From the NCBI GenBank assembly GCA_036666555.1, contig JAVWVS010000010.1:1-64000 (forward strand): a stretch of DNA of 64,000 nt, given 5' to 3'. Under the pieces are notes generated by a model. The model was not told the origin of the DNA, made no database searches, and saw only the letters and a program-made list of their open reading frames with translations. The stretch comes from UMGS1251 sp036666555. GTDB taxonomy: Bacteria > Bacillota > Clostridia > Lachnospirales > Lachnospiraceae. The translations under genes and the position numbers were made by a program. The first letter of the stretch is position 1. Each line of letters starts with the position of its first letter. Below are positions 34,627-43,058 of this stretch, in pieces.

Positions 34627-35700
34627 TTATTTCTTCAATTCTTCTTCCACCATTTTCTGAATATTCAATTCTTCTCTAAGGCTTTTTGCAAGAAGCATTT
34701 CTTCCGTTTGTCCTCGTTGCACACTCTGTTTTTCTTTTGTTCTTCTTTTCACTTCTTCTGCATCAATAACCACAGTTTCTTGACGTGCATTAATCTTTTT
34801 CACGGTCTTCTCCGGAGCCGCTATGGAAATTTTAGGTACTGCTTTCACAAAATAACAATATTCATCATCTTCAAACTGTAAATGTTCTGTACGAGAATAA
34901 TCCACCGTAAACACGAAAAATTCCAACACCAGCGACACCAGCACAGACATGACTGCACCCATAATCAGACTTCCATAAGAAAGATGTATATCCAGTGTCA
35001 TATCACCCACCACCATAATAATGGCATGCACTACCGCTCCGGATACAATTGCTATCTTCCACGCATTGTTCATAGATTGTTTGCGTAATGTGTACACCAC
35101 AAATAAACAGATAATAACTGCTACTATGGTAATCCACATGATCTTATTTTGTAATGCCTGTTGTGCAAAAGAGGTAAGCTGCCCCACCAATCCCTTAGTA
35201 CCTGTAATGGCAGTCACATTGGATTTTACATAATCCATCATATAAAATATCATGGTTCCACACGTAATGGGAACTATATAAATAGGAGAACCAATCAATC
35301 CAAAGATAATCGGAATCGCAACCGGAATCTTGAGCATAAATGCAATGGGTGTCAATAAAACGACAATGGCTGTCTTTGGTGTAAAACGAAAATAAAAGAT
35401 AAACATAATCAAAAAAACCGCCGCCATAACAATCGTAACTCCCAGGGAAACTGCATACATGTGAAGCAGAACCAGACCTATCGCTACCAGCACCGTCATA
35501 ATCATCGGCGGAAATGTACAAATAATCGCCAACGCCAATGTTACGATTCCACTAGACGCTGTTTTCATAAATCCTACATTGTGTCCAATCAATGTAAATG
35601 TCATGAATGCCAGAATAAATTGCAATGCTTTATTGATATATCTTGAATACTTGGCATAAAGTGTTTGCAGTTGTTCTTTCCATACGAATAAATTACTCAT
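34627..35700 (-). CDS. Polytopic membrane protein of unknown function
   Basis: I do not recognise a named family. The 357-residue protein has about nine hydrophobic segments up to residue 280 and then a charged cytoplasmic tail (EKTVKKINARQETVVIDAEEV, minus its last residue, and a Lys/Glu-rich end). The start ATG overlaps the stop of the upstream membrane protein by one base (TAATG), and cdaA follows 24 bp later, so all appear co-transcribed. The tail could be a docking site for cytoplasmic partners. Link to c-di-AMP or envelope synthesis is inference from location only. Confidence 0.7.
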   Translation of the reverse strand: MSNLFVWKEQLQTLYAKYSRYINKALQFILAFMTFTLIGHNVGFMKTASSGIVTLALAIICTFPPMIMTVLVAIGLVLLHMYAVSLGVTIVMAAVFLIMFIFYFRFTPKTAIVVLLTPIAFMLKIPVAIPIIFGLIGSPIYIVPITCGTMIFYMMDYVKSNVTAITGTKGLVGQLTSFAQQALQNKIMWITIVAVIICLFVVYTLRKQSMNNAWKIAIVSGAVVHAIIMVVGDMTLDIHLSYGSLIMGAVMSVLVSLVLEFFVFTVDYSRTEHLQFEDDEYCYFVKAVPKISIAAPEKTVKKINARQETVVIDAEEVKRRTKEKQSVQRGQTEEMLLAKSLREELNIQKMVEEELKK

Positions 35701-36095
35701 TACAATTTCTCCTTCTCATACATCTTATTCAAACGCAGCAATTCTCGATTGTATTTTTTTACATTTTTCCTTGCTTCATTGTGTTTTTTTTGATAAAAAT
35801 CATGGGCAATAATTGCATAAATAATTACTAACAATACGTATCCCAGAACCACTCCGCCACCCAGTATTAGGACAAAGGTCATATTAAAATGTTTCATGAT
35901 CACATCCATGTACGCCACTGCAGCTAACGCAGCCACTAACACATATCCAAGGGTTACCCATAAAATCGTCTGCAAAGTACGCAGACTTGCATAGTCTTTT
36001 CGGTAATAAGCACTGATAGGAAAATCCGCTTTCCCTTCTTTGCTTTCATAAAAAGCAAGCTCTGTCATAAGCTTTACCCGTTCTTCATTTAACAT
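35700..36095 (-). CDS. Small two-helix membrane protein of unknown function
   Basis: A 131-residue protein with two transmembrane helices (about 40-60 and 68-92) flanked by charged cytoplasmic ends; the C-terminal part is predicted helical (KKHNEARKNVKKYNRELLR, 19 residues). No family is recognised. It is translationally coupled to the next membrane protein gene and has a TGAGGTGA site. A possible promoter with TATACT lies about 40 bp upstream, overlapping the end of comF. Confidence 0.65.
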   Translation of the reverse strand: MLNEERVKLMTELAFYESKEGKADFPISAYYRKDYASLRTLQTILWVTLGYVLVAALAAVAYMDVIMKHFNMTFVLILGGGVVLGYVLLVIIYAIIAHDFYQKKHNEARKNVKKYNRELLRLNKMYEKEKL

Positions 36096-36155
36096 AAAAT
36101 CACCTCAACACTCATCTTTTTCTCATCTAAACATTATTTTTAGTATAACATAACA

Positions 36156-36848
36156 TCAGAAACCTTGTCCAATACTTATAGTTAAAAAGTAGACTTTTTC
36201 AACTCCGGAGCACTTTAATAGTTTCGCAGCCGCATCTATCGTACACCCTGTTGTGTAGATGTCATCCACCAGTAGCACTGTTTTTTTCCTCTGCAACCGA
36301 TTGGATAACCGAAAGGCATCTTTCATATTTTGTGCTCTTGCCTTTTCAGTTAATTGTTTTTGGGGCTTTGTCTTTTTCCCCCTCAGCAGCGACACTGTAT
36401 CTACCGGAATATCTGTCAACAGACCTATTTCTGTTGCCAACAGCTCCGCCTGATTATATCCTCGTTTTCGATGTCTGGCTTTGTGAAGCGGAATCGGCAT
36501 AATCACTTCGATGTGCCATTGCTTCAATAATGCACCAAACTCTCTCGCCATACAACTCCCATAGTACTTGGCATACCTACGTCGATTTCCATATTTAAAA
36601 CGATAAATTGAAGTGCTGACCGGTTGTTTATGTAACCATAGGCTTCTTCCCTGTTCAAATTCGTGATGTTTTATTTGGCAGTCACCGCAATACTCCTGTT
36701 CTCGATAGCGCACCGGTTTGCCACATTTCTTACACCGTGGTTCCTTGATTGTCTTCAATTCTTTCTTACATTCTTCACAAATTTCTTGTTCTGTTACCCG
36801 ATCACAAAAGGGGCAGCGTCCCGGATAAACTAATTCCAATATATGCAT
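36156..36848 (-). CDS. comF: ComF-family phosphoribosyltransferase-like protein
   Basis: A 230-residue protein linked to DNA uptake in competent bacteria. The N-terminus holds two zinc-binding clusters: CPFC/CEEC (residues 14-29) and CKKCGKP/YCGDCQ (about 39-57). The C-terminal phosphoribosyltransferase domain has IPLHKARHRKRGYNQAE and the PRPP-binding VLLVDDIYTTGCT. It follows the recD2 stop by 29 bp. The ribosome-binding site is weak. Function beyond competence is possible, as ComF is widespread in strains not known to be transformable. Confidence 0.9.
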   Translation of the reverse strand: MHILELVYPGRCPFCDRVTEQEICEECKKELKTIKEPRCKKCGKPVRYREQEYCGDCQIKHHEFEQGRSLWLHKQPVSTSIYRFKYGNRRRYAKYYGSCMAREFGALLKQWHIEVIMPIPLHKARHRKRGYNQAELLATEIGLLTDIPVDTVSLLRGKKTKPQKQLTEKARAQNMKDAFRLSNRLQRKKTVLLVDDIYTTGCTIDAAAKLLKCSGVEKVYFLTISIGQGF

Positions 36849-36877
36849 TCTATTTTATATCCAGATTCAGATACACA

Positions 36878-39100
36878 TCAATTCCACTCGCCAATCCGCT
36901 CATCCAAACTGGTGTGCCGATTTTGCTCATTTACGTTTTGAATCATTTCTTGAAATGTTTCATCACTCCCCACAAGTGTGACACATTTCCTGGCTCTGGT
37001 AATTGCCGTATACAAAAGATTTCGGTTATACAACTGCCGCGGTCCCGGAAGCAAGGGAATGATAACCGCCGGATACTCGCTTCCCTGTGATTTATGTATG
37101 GTAATGGCATAAGCCAGCTCCAATTCATCCAATAAGGAAAAAGAATACGTCACTTTCCTTGTTTCATCAAATTCCACTTCCAAAGTTTCACGATAAGTAT
37201 TTATTTCGGTAACAATCCCCATATCTCCATTGAACACGCCTACACCTTTATCCACCACCATACCAAATTTCGTTGCAATTTCCCATTCCAGCTGATAATT
37301 ATTCTTTATTTGCATGACCTTATCACCCAGACGAAATAATTTATCTCCATACTCTTTTTCGGTCTTTTTAGAATCTTTTGGATTTAAATACCGTTGCAAA
37401 ATCCGGTTTAAACGTTCTACTCCCAACAAGCCTTTTCGCATTGGTGTTAGTACCTGTATTTCATAAATGGAGGCATCTACATACTTGGGCATGTTGGTCT
37501 GAAGTAACGTTAACACCACATTAATAATGGTGTTGGCATCCTGTCTTTTTAGAAAAAAGAAATCTTTGCTTTTGTTATCCAGCACTACCCTTTCTCCACG
37601 ATTAATTTTATGAGCATTGACCACTATATCGCTTTCTCCTGCCTGACGGAAGATTTTATGAAGAGTCACAACTGCAAAGCGTTTTGATTGAATCATATCC
37701 TTTAAAACACTGCCGGGTCCTACTGACGGCAATTGATTTCCATCCCCTGCCATAATCAGTCTGGTTCCCACAGTCACCGCGCATAACAAGGCATATAACA
37801 ATGGCAAATCTACCATGGACATTTCATCGATAATAATAACATCCGTTTCCAAGGGATTTTCTTCATTTCTTCCAAATCCCAGTTTCCCTTCATCCCCTTC
37901 GGGATTTCCACTGACTTCCAACAGCCGGTGAATGGTCTGGGCCTCGCATCCGGTGGCCTCTGTCATTCGCTTAGCTGCTCTTCCGGTAGGTGCCGCCAGA
38001 TAAATGCTCATTCCTTCGCTTTCAAAATAATGAATCATAGCATTAATGGTAGTTGTTTTCCCGGTTCCAGGTCCTCCGGTTAAAATAAGCAATCCACTTC
38101 GCACCGCCTCTTTTACTGCGGTCCTTTGCATCTCATCCAATGTAAGTTCTGTATCTTTTTCGATTTTTAACAACCGATGTTCCAGCTCTACGTCTGCAAC
38201 CTCATATGAAATGTTTAAGTCATGAAGCATTTTTGCCGTATTTAATTCCATATAGTAGTATTGAGAAGCATACACCCGCATACCTTCGGTTCCCTCTTTC
38301 AGCACCACTTTTTTTTCCATAGAAAGATCCATCAAGTACTTTTCAATATCCGGTATTTCTACTTCCAATAAATTTCCTGCACGACGTAGCATCTCTTCTT
38401 TTGGTAAATAGATATGTCCTTCGGAAACGCTTTGTAGTAGTGCGTAAAAGATGCCACTTCGAATTCGAAAATCCGAATCCGTGTGAATGCCGATTTTGGC
38501 CGCAATTTCATCCGCTGTTTTAAATCCTACTCCCACAATATGGTCTGCCAGCTGGTAAGGATTCTCTTCCAATATCCGGTATACTTTCTGCCCATAATAA
38601 TCGTATATCTTTGCTGCCAAAGATATAGAAATACCATATCGCTGCAAGTAAATCATGGCTTCCCGCATCTCTTTTTTATCTTCTACCTGCTCTGCAAGTT
38701 CTCTGGCTTTGCGTTCGCTGATTCCCTTTACTTCTGATAACCGTTCCGGTTCTTCTTCGATGATCCGGAAAGTGTCTTCTTTAAATTTGCGCACAATTCT
38801 TCCTGCCAGTGCAACCCCCACACCTTTAATAGCGCCGGAACCCAAATACCGTTCTATGGAAATCAAATCTTCCGGAGCTTTTACTTCATAAGTGTGTACT
38901 TGGAGTTGTGTGCCATATACACTGTGGTTTGTATATTCTCCGGTCATTTCCATCAGTTCCCCTTCGCTGATACAAGGGAAGAGTCCTACGCAGGTGAGAT
39001 CTCCATCTTCTGTCTCTAGATTCATGACCGTATAACCATTCTCTTCATTTCGAAACACAATATGTTCCACATATCCCTTTGCTATTTCCAACTGCATCAT
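36878..39100 (-). CDS. recD2: RecD2-type 5'-3' DNA helicase
   Basis: A 740-residue SF1B helicase. The RecD2-specific N-terminal extension is present (GYVEHIVFRNEENGYTV, helix-hairpin-helix region around GISERKARELAEQ). The motor has Walker A TGGPGTGKTT (about 340-349), motif II VIIIDEMSMVD, QLPSVGPG and the C-terminal UvrD-like HKSQGSEYPAV and YTAITRARK. RecD2 acts in replication-fork and mismatch-related repair without RecBC. The start is uncertain: GGAGG touches the first of two adjacent ATG codons (39100, 39097), so the second ATG or a TTG two codons later may be used. A terminator precedes it. Confidence 0.93.
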   Translation of the reverse strand: MMQLEIAKGYVEHIVFRNEENGYTVMNLETEDGDLTCVGLFPCISEGELMEMTGEYTNHSVYGTQLQVHTYEVKAPEDLISIERYLGSGAIKGVGVALAGRIVRKFKEDTFRIIEEEPERLSEVKGISERKARELAEQVEDKKEMREAMIYLQRYGISISLAAKIYDYYGQKVYRILEENPYQLADHIVGVGFKTADEIAAKIGIHTDSDFRIRSGIFYALLQSVSEGHIYLPKEEMLRRAGNLLEVEIPDIEKYLMDLSMEKKVVLKEGTEGMRVYASQYYYMELNTAKMLHDLNISYEVADVELEHRLLKIEKDTELTLDEMQRTAVKEAVRSGLLILTGGPGTGKTTTINAMIHYFESEGMSIYLAAPTGRAAKRMTEATGCEAQTIHRLLEVSGNPEGDEGKLGFGRNEENPLETDVIIIDEMSMVDLPLLYALLCAVTVGTRLIMAGDGNQLPSVGPGSVLKDMIQSKRFAVVTLHKIFRQAGESDIVVNAHKINRGERVVLDNKSKDFFFLKRQDANTIINVVLTLLQTNMPKYVDASIYEIQVLTPMRKGLLGVERLNRILQRYLNPKDSKKTEKEYGDKLFRLGDKVMQIKNNYQLEWEIATKFGMVVDKGVGVFNGDMGIVTEINTYRETLEVEFDETRKVTYSFSLLDELELAYAITIHKSQGSEYPAVIIPLLPGPRQLYNRNLLYTAITRARKCVTLVGSDETFQEMIQNVNEQNRHTSLDERIGEWN

Positions 39101-39106
39101 CCTCCA

Positions 39107-39137
39107 AAAGACAAAAGCCGCCTCTTTCGAGACAGCT
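39107..39137 (-). terminator. Intrinsic terminator after the MreB/Mbl gene
   Basis: On the minus strand a 9-bp stem with two G-U pairs, GAAA tetraloop (stem 39116-39137) and then TTTTGTCTTTT. It begins 11 bases past the stop codon and ends next to the recD2 ribosome-binding site. Confidence 0.8.
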
Positions 39138-39147
39138 CAACGAAGTC

Positions 39148-40137
39148 TTATAATTCTTTTCTGCCACTCATAAATTCTACAAACTGACCGGTTCCAATCG
39201 CTACTACTTGCATGGGATCTTCCGCAGTCATGGTATTAATTCCGGTTTTTTCTTCAATCAATTCTTCGATTCCACGAAGCATAGCACCACCACCTGTTAA
39301 TACAATGCCACGATCTAAAATATCTGCTGACAATTCCGGTGGCGTGCGCTCCAACACTGCAATCACCGCTTCCACAATCTGGCTTGTCGTTTCCCGCAAT
39401 GCTTCTTCTGTCTCGGAAGCAGTCACTGTCACGGTCTTAGGAAGTCCTGTCACTAGATTCCGTCCCCGTACTTCCATCACTTCTTCCTCTGCCAAAGGAT
39501 AAGTGGTTCCTATCTTAATCTTAATATCTTCGGAAGTACGTTCTCCAATCAACAGGTTATGTTTTTTACGCATATACCGTACAATCGCCTCATCGAAATC
39601 GTCTCCTGCTATTTTAAGTGAAGTATTGACCACCGTTCCACCTAAGGAAATCACCGCAACATCTGTCGTTCCTCCACCAATATCTACAATGAGATTCCCA
39701 TACGGTTTCGATATGTCAATGCCGGCACCAATTGCCGCCGCTACCGGTTCTTCAATCAAATGTACTTCTCTGGCGCCTGCGGCATAGGTTGCTTCTTCTA
39801 CCGCTTTTCGTTCTACTTCCGTAACACCGCTTGGCACGCAAATGCTAATGCGGGGTTTTTTAAAAGTTCTTCGCCCAATTGCTTTTTGAACAAAATATTT
39901 AATCATCTTCTCGGTTACGGTATAATCCGATATCACGCCTTGCCTAAGGGGTCTCACTGCCACAATATTCCCCGGAGTTCTTCCAAGCATCAATCTCGCT
40001 TCTTCTCCAATCGCTTTAATCGCATTCGTATCTCTATCAAAAGCAACCACCGATGGTTCTTTTAACACAACGCCTTTTCCATTTACGTACACCAGAACAC
40101 TGGCCGTCCCTAAATCAATCCCGATATCCACTGACAT
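39148..40137 (-). CDS. mreB: MreB/Mbl rod-shape actin homologue
   Basis: A 329-residue bacterial actin that organises lateral wall synthesis at the membrane. GIDLGTAS (phosphate 1), LIVDIGGGTTDVAVIS (phosphate 2) and VLTGGGAMLRGIEELI (adenosine) are present; ATP hydrolysis residues around VIEEPVAAAIG fit. The N-terminal stretch SVLVYVNGKGVVLKEPSVVA is closer to Mbl than to MreB. It is not next to mreC/mreD, which also suggests an Mbl-type copy. A clean TATAAT lies about 28 bp upstream of the start and a terminator follows, so it is likely a single-gene transcript. Confidence 0.93.
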   Translation of the reverse strand: MSVDIGIDLGTASVLVYVNGKGVVLKEPSVVAFDRDTNAIKAIGEEARLMLGRTPGNIVAVRPLRQGVISDYTVTEKMIKYFVQKAIGRRTFKKPRISICVPSGVTEVERKAVEEATYAAGAREVHLIEEPVAAAIGAGIDISKPYGNLIVDIGGGTTDVAVISLGGTVVNTSLKIAGDDFDEAIVRYMRKKHNLLIGERTSEDIKIKIGTTYPLAEEEVMEVRGRNLVTGLPKTVTVTASETEEALRETTSQIVEAVIAVLERTPPELSADILDRGIVLTGGGAMLRGIEELIEEKTGINTMTAEDPMQVVAIGTGQFVEFMSGRKEL

Positions 40138-40164
40138 CTATATTCTCCTTTCAATCCTTGTATC

Positions 40165-40170
40165 ATTATA
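40165..40170 (-). promoter_or_regulatory. TATAAT -10 element upstream of mreB/mbl
   Basis: Perfect TATAAT on the minus strand, 28 bp before the start codon at 40137. The -35 at 17 bp is weak (TTTCTA). It lies in the 71-bp gap after uvrA. Confidence 0.5.
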
Positions 40171-40208
40171 ATCAATCCCTTACCAAATAGAAAGCCTTTT
40201 TTCCCTTT

Positions 40209-43055
40209 TTAGTTTTTCTTAAGGATTGTATCAATATACTGCCCCGTATAAGACTTGGGTTCTTTGGCTATTTTCTCCGGGGTACCTGTGGCTACGATGG
40301 TTCCACCTTTATCCCCGCCTTCCGGTCCAATATCAATAATATAATCTGCTGTTTTAATAACATCTAGATTATGCTCAATCACAATCACGGTATTCCCATC
40401 TGCAGACAGCCTTCTTAATATTTCCGTTAGTTTATGCACATCTGCAAAATGCAGACCCGTAGTGGGTTCATCTAAGATATAAATGGTCTTTCCGGTACTT
40501 CGCTTGCTTAGTTCCGTTGCCAGTTTAATCCTTTGTGCCTCGCCTCCGGATAAGGTGGTAGATGGTTGACCCAACCGAATATAGGAAAGTCCCACGTCAT
40601 TAAGTGTTTCCATTTTTCTGCGAATACTGGGGACATTTTCGAAAAATCCAAGAGCCTCCTCCACCGTCATATTAAGCACATCGTATATGGTTTTCCCTTT
40701 ATATCTGACATCCAGTGTTTCTCGGTTATAACGTTTCCCTTGGCAGACCTCACAAGGCACATAGACATCGGGGAGAAAATGCATCTCGATTTTCAAAATC
40801 CCATCTCCACTGCACGCTTCACAGCGCCCGCCTTTTACGTTAAAACTAAACCTACCTTTTTTATATCCCTTCATCTTGGCATCCGGGGTAGCGGCAAATA
40901 AATCCCGAATCAAATCAAATACTCCTGTATACGTAGCTGGATTGGATCTGGGGGTACGTCCAATGGGAGACTGGTCAATATCAATAACCTTGTCCAATTG
41001 CTCGATTCCCTCGATTCGCTTATGCTTTCCGGGAATGGTTCTGGCCCGATTCAATTCTTTGGCAAGGTGTTTATATAAAATTTCATTGACCAAGGAACTT
41101 TTCCCCGAACCGGATACCCCGGTCACACAGGTCATGACCCCCAGTGGAAACTTCACGTCAATATTCTTTAAATTATTTTCACAGGCACCCACTACTTTTA
41201 ACCATCCCGTTGGTTTTTCCCGCTTGGAAGGAATCGGTATTTGAATTTTCCCACTTAAATAAGCACCGGTAATAGATCTCTCATTTTTCATAATTGCCTC
41301 TGCGTCACCCACAGCCACAATTTCACCACCATGTTCACCCGCTCCCGGGCCCACATCCACAATATAATCCGCCTCCAACATGGTGTCTTCATCATGTTCC
41401 ACCACCAGAAGCGTATTGCCTAAATCCCGCAAATGTTTAAGTGTCTGCAGTAATTTGTCATTATCCCTTTGATGCAGACCAATACTGGGTTCATCCAAAA
41501 TATAAGCAACTCCTACCAGACCGGAACCAATCTGGGTCGCCAGTCGAATTCGTTGTGCTTCTCCACCGGATAATGTCCCCGTTCCCCTTCCCAATGTCAA
41601 ATAATTCAATCCTACATCCACTAAAAAACGAATGCGGGCCCGAATTTCTTTGAGAATCTGATGTCCAATCAGCTCTTGTTGCTTTGTCAGTTTCAGTTCT
41701 TCTAAAAACACCTGCAGTTTTTCAATAGACATCGAAGTCATCTCGTATATATTTTTATTCCCTACCGTCACCGCCAATGCTCCCGGTTTTAGCCGTTGTC
41801 CACCACAAGCGTGGCAAGGCGTAATTCTCATAAAGGATTCATATTCTGCTTTCATATAGTCCGAACCGGTTTCCCGATAACGGCGCTCCACATTCTTAAC
41901 CAGTCCTTCAAAGGCCACATCGTAGATACCTTCGCCCCGTTGACCACGGTAAAATACTTTTACTTCTTTGCCTCCGGTTCCATTGATTAAGATGTCTTTT
42001 ACTTTTTTAGAGTATTTTTGAAAAGGGGTATCCAAATCAAATCGATACTCTTTCGCCAATGCATCTAAAATGGCTCTGGTATAACTCCCTTTATCCGTGC
42101 AGGACTGCCATCCCATAACGGTAATAGCCCCTTCATTAATGGTAAGTCTTTGATCCGGAATCATTAAATCCATATCAAATTCCATCTTATATCCCAGTCC
42201 ATAACATTCTGGACACGCTCCAAAAGGATTATTAAAAGAAAAACTTCGCGGCTCAATCTCATCAATACTGATTTCACAATCTGGGCATGAAAAACTTTGG
42301 CTGAAATTCATGGGTTCTCCCCCAATGATATCCACCACCAATAATCCTTCCGCCAATTCCAATACACTTTCCACCGAATCGGTCAGCCGCTTTTGGATCC
42401 CTTCTTTCACAACCAGACGATCTACGATGATTTCAATATTGTGTTTGATATTTTTATCCAGCACAATTTCTTCCGACAATTCGTATAGATTTCCATCTAC
42501 ACGCACACGTACATATCCACTTTTTTTTGCCCGTTCAAATAGTTTTGCATGCGTTCCCTTTCGCCCACGCACCACTGGAGCCAAAAGCTGAATCTTCGTA
42601 CCCTGTGGAAGATCCATGACCTGGTCTACCATTTGGTCTACCGTTTGCTTTTTTATCTCTTTCCCACAATTGGGACAATGAGGAATGCCTACTCTGGCAA
42701 ATAATAAACGGAAGTAATCATAGATTTCCGTCACGGTTCCTACCGTAGATCTGGGATTCCGATTGGTGGACTTCTGGTCAATGGAGATAGCCGGTGGAAG
42801 GCCTTCTATGCTCTCTACCTCCGGTTTTTCCATTTGTCCTAGGAATTGTCTTGCATAAGACGATAAGGACTCCATATAGCGGCGCTGCCCTTCTGCATAA
42901 ATGGTGTCAAATGCCAGGGAGGACTTCCCCGACCCGCTCAGTCCGGTTAACACCACCAATTCATTTCTGGGAATATCCACATCTACATTTTTCAAGTTGT
43001 GCTCATTGGCACCTCGAATTTTAATATATTGTTTTTCATTTATTTTTCCAGACAT
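40209..43055 (-). CDS. uvrA: Excinuclease ABC subunit A
   Basis: Damage-recognition ATPase of nucleotide excision repair. It has 948 residues, normal length. Two ABC modules show Walker A GLSGSGKSS and GVSGSGKSS and two LSGGEAQR signatures; zinc-finger cysteines occur in CPNCGKEI, CPDC/CPEC and CEACSGDG/CEVCQGKRY. It starts three bases after uvrB with GGAG upstream, so the two are coupled. Confidence 0.98.
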   Translation of the reverse strand: MSGKINEKQYIKIRGANEHNLKNVDVDIPRNELVVLTGLSGSGKSSLAFDTIYAEGQRRYMESLSSYARQFLGQMEKPEVESIEGLPPAISIDQKSTNRNPRSTVGTVTEIYDYFRLLFARVGIPHCPNCGKEIKKQTVDQMVDQVMDLPQGTKIQLLAPVVRGRKGTHAKLFERAKKSGYVRVRVDGNLYELSEEIVLDKNIKHNIEIIVDRLVVKEGIQKRLTDSVESVLELAEGLLVVDIIGGEPMNFSQSFSCPDCEISIDEIEPRSFSFNNPFGACPECYGLGYKMEFDMDLMIPDQRLTINEGAITVMGWQSCTDKGSYTRAILDALAKEYRFDLDTPFQKYSKKVKDILINGTGGKEVKVFYRGQRGEGIYDVAFEGLVKNVERRYRETGSDYMKAEYESFMRITPCHACGGQRLKPGALAVTVGNKNIYEMTSMSIEKLQVFLEELKLTKQQELIGHQILKEIRARIRFLVDVGLNYLTLGRGTGTLSGGEAQRIRLATQIGSGLVGVAYILDEPSIGLHQRDNDKLLQTLKHLRDLGNTLLVVEHDEDTMLEADYIVDVGPGAGEHGGEIVAVGDAEAIMKNERSITGAYLSGKIQIPIPSKREKPTGWLKVVGACENNLKNIDVKFPLGVMTCVTGVSGSGKSSLVNEILYKHLAKELNRARTIPGKHKRIEGIEQLDKVIDIDQSPIGRTPRSNPATYTGVFDLIRDLFAATPDAKMKGYKKGRFSFNVKGGRCEACSGDGILKIEMHFLPDVYVPCEVCQGKRYNRETLDVRYKGKTIYDVLNMTVEEALGFFENVPSIRRKMETLNDVGLSYIRLGQPSTTLSGGEAQRIKLATELSKRSTGKTIYILDEPTTGLHFADVHKLTEILRRLSADGNTVIVIEHNLDVIKTADYIIDIGPEGGDKGGTIVATGTPEKIAKEPKSYTGQYIDTILKKN

Positions 43056-43058
43056 ACC

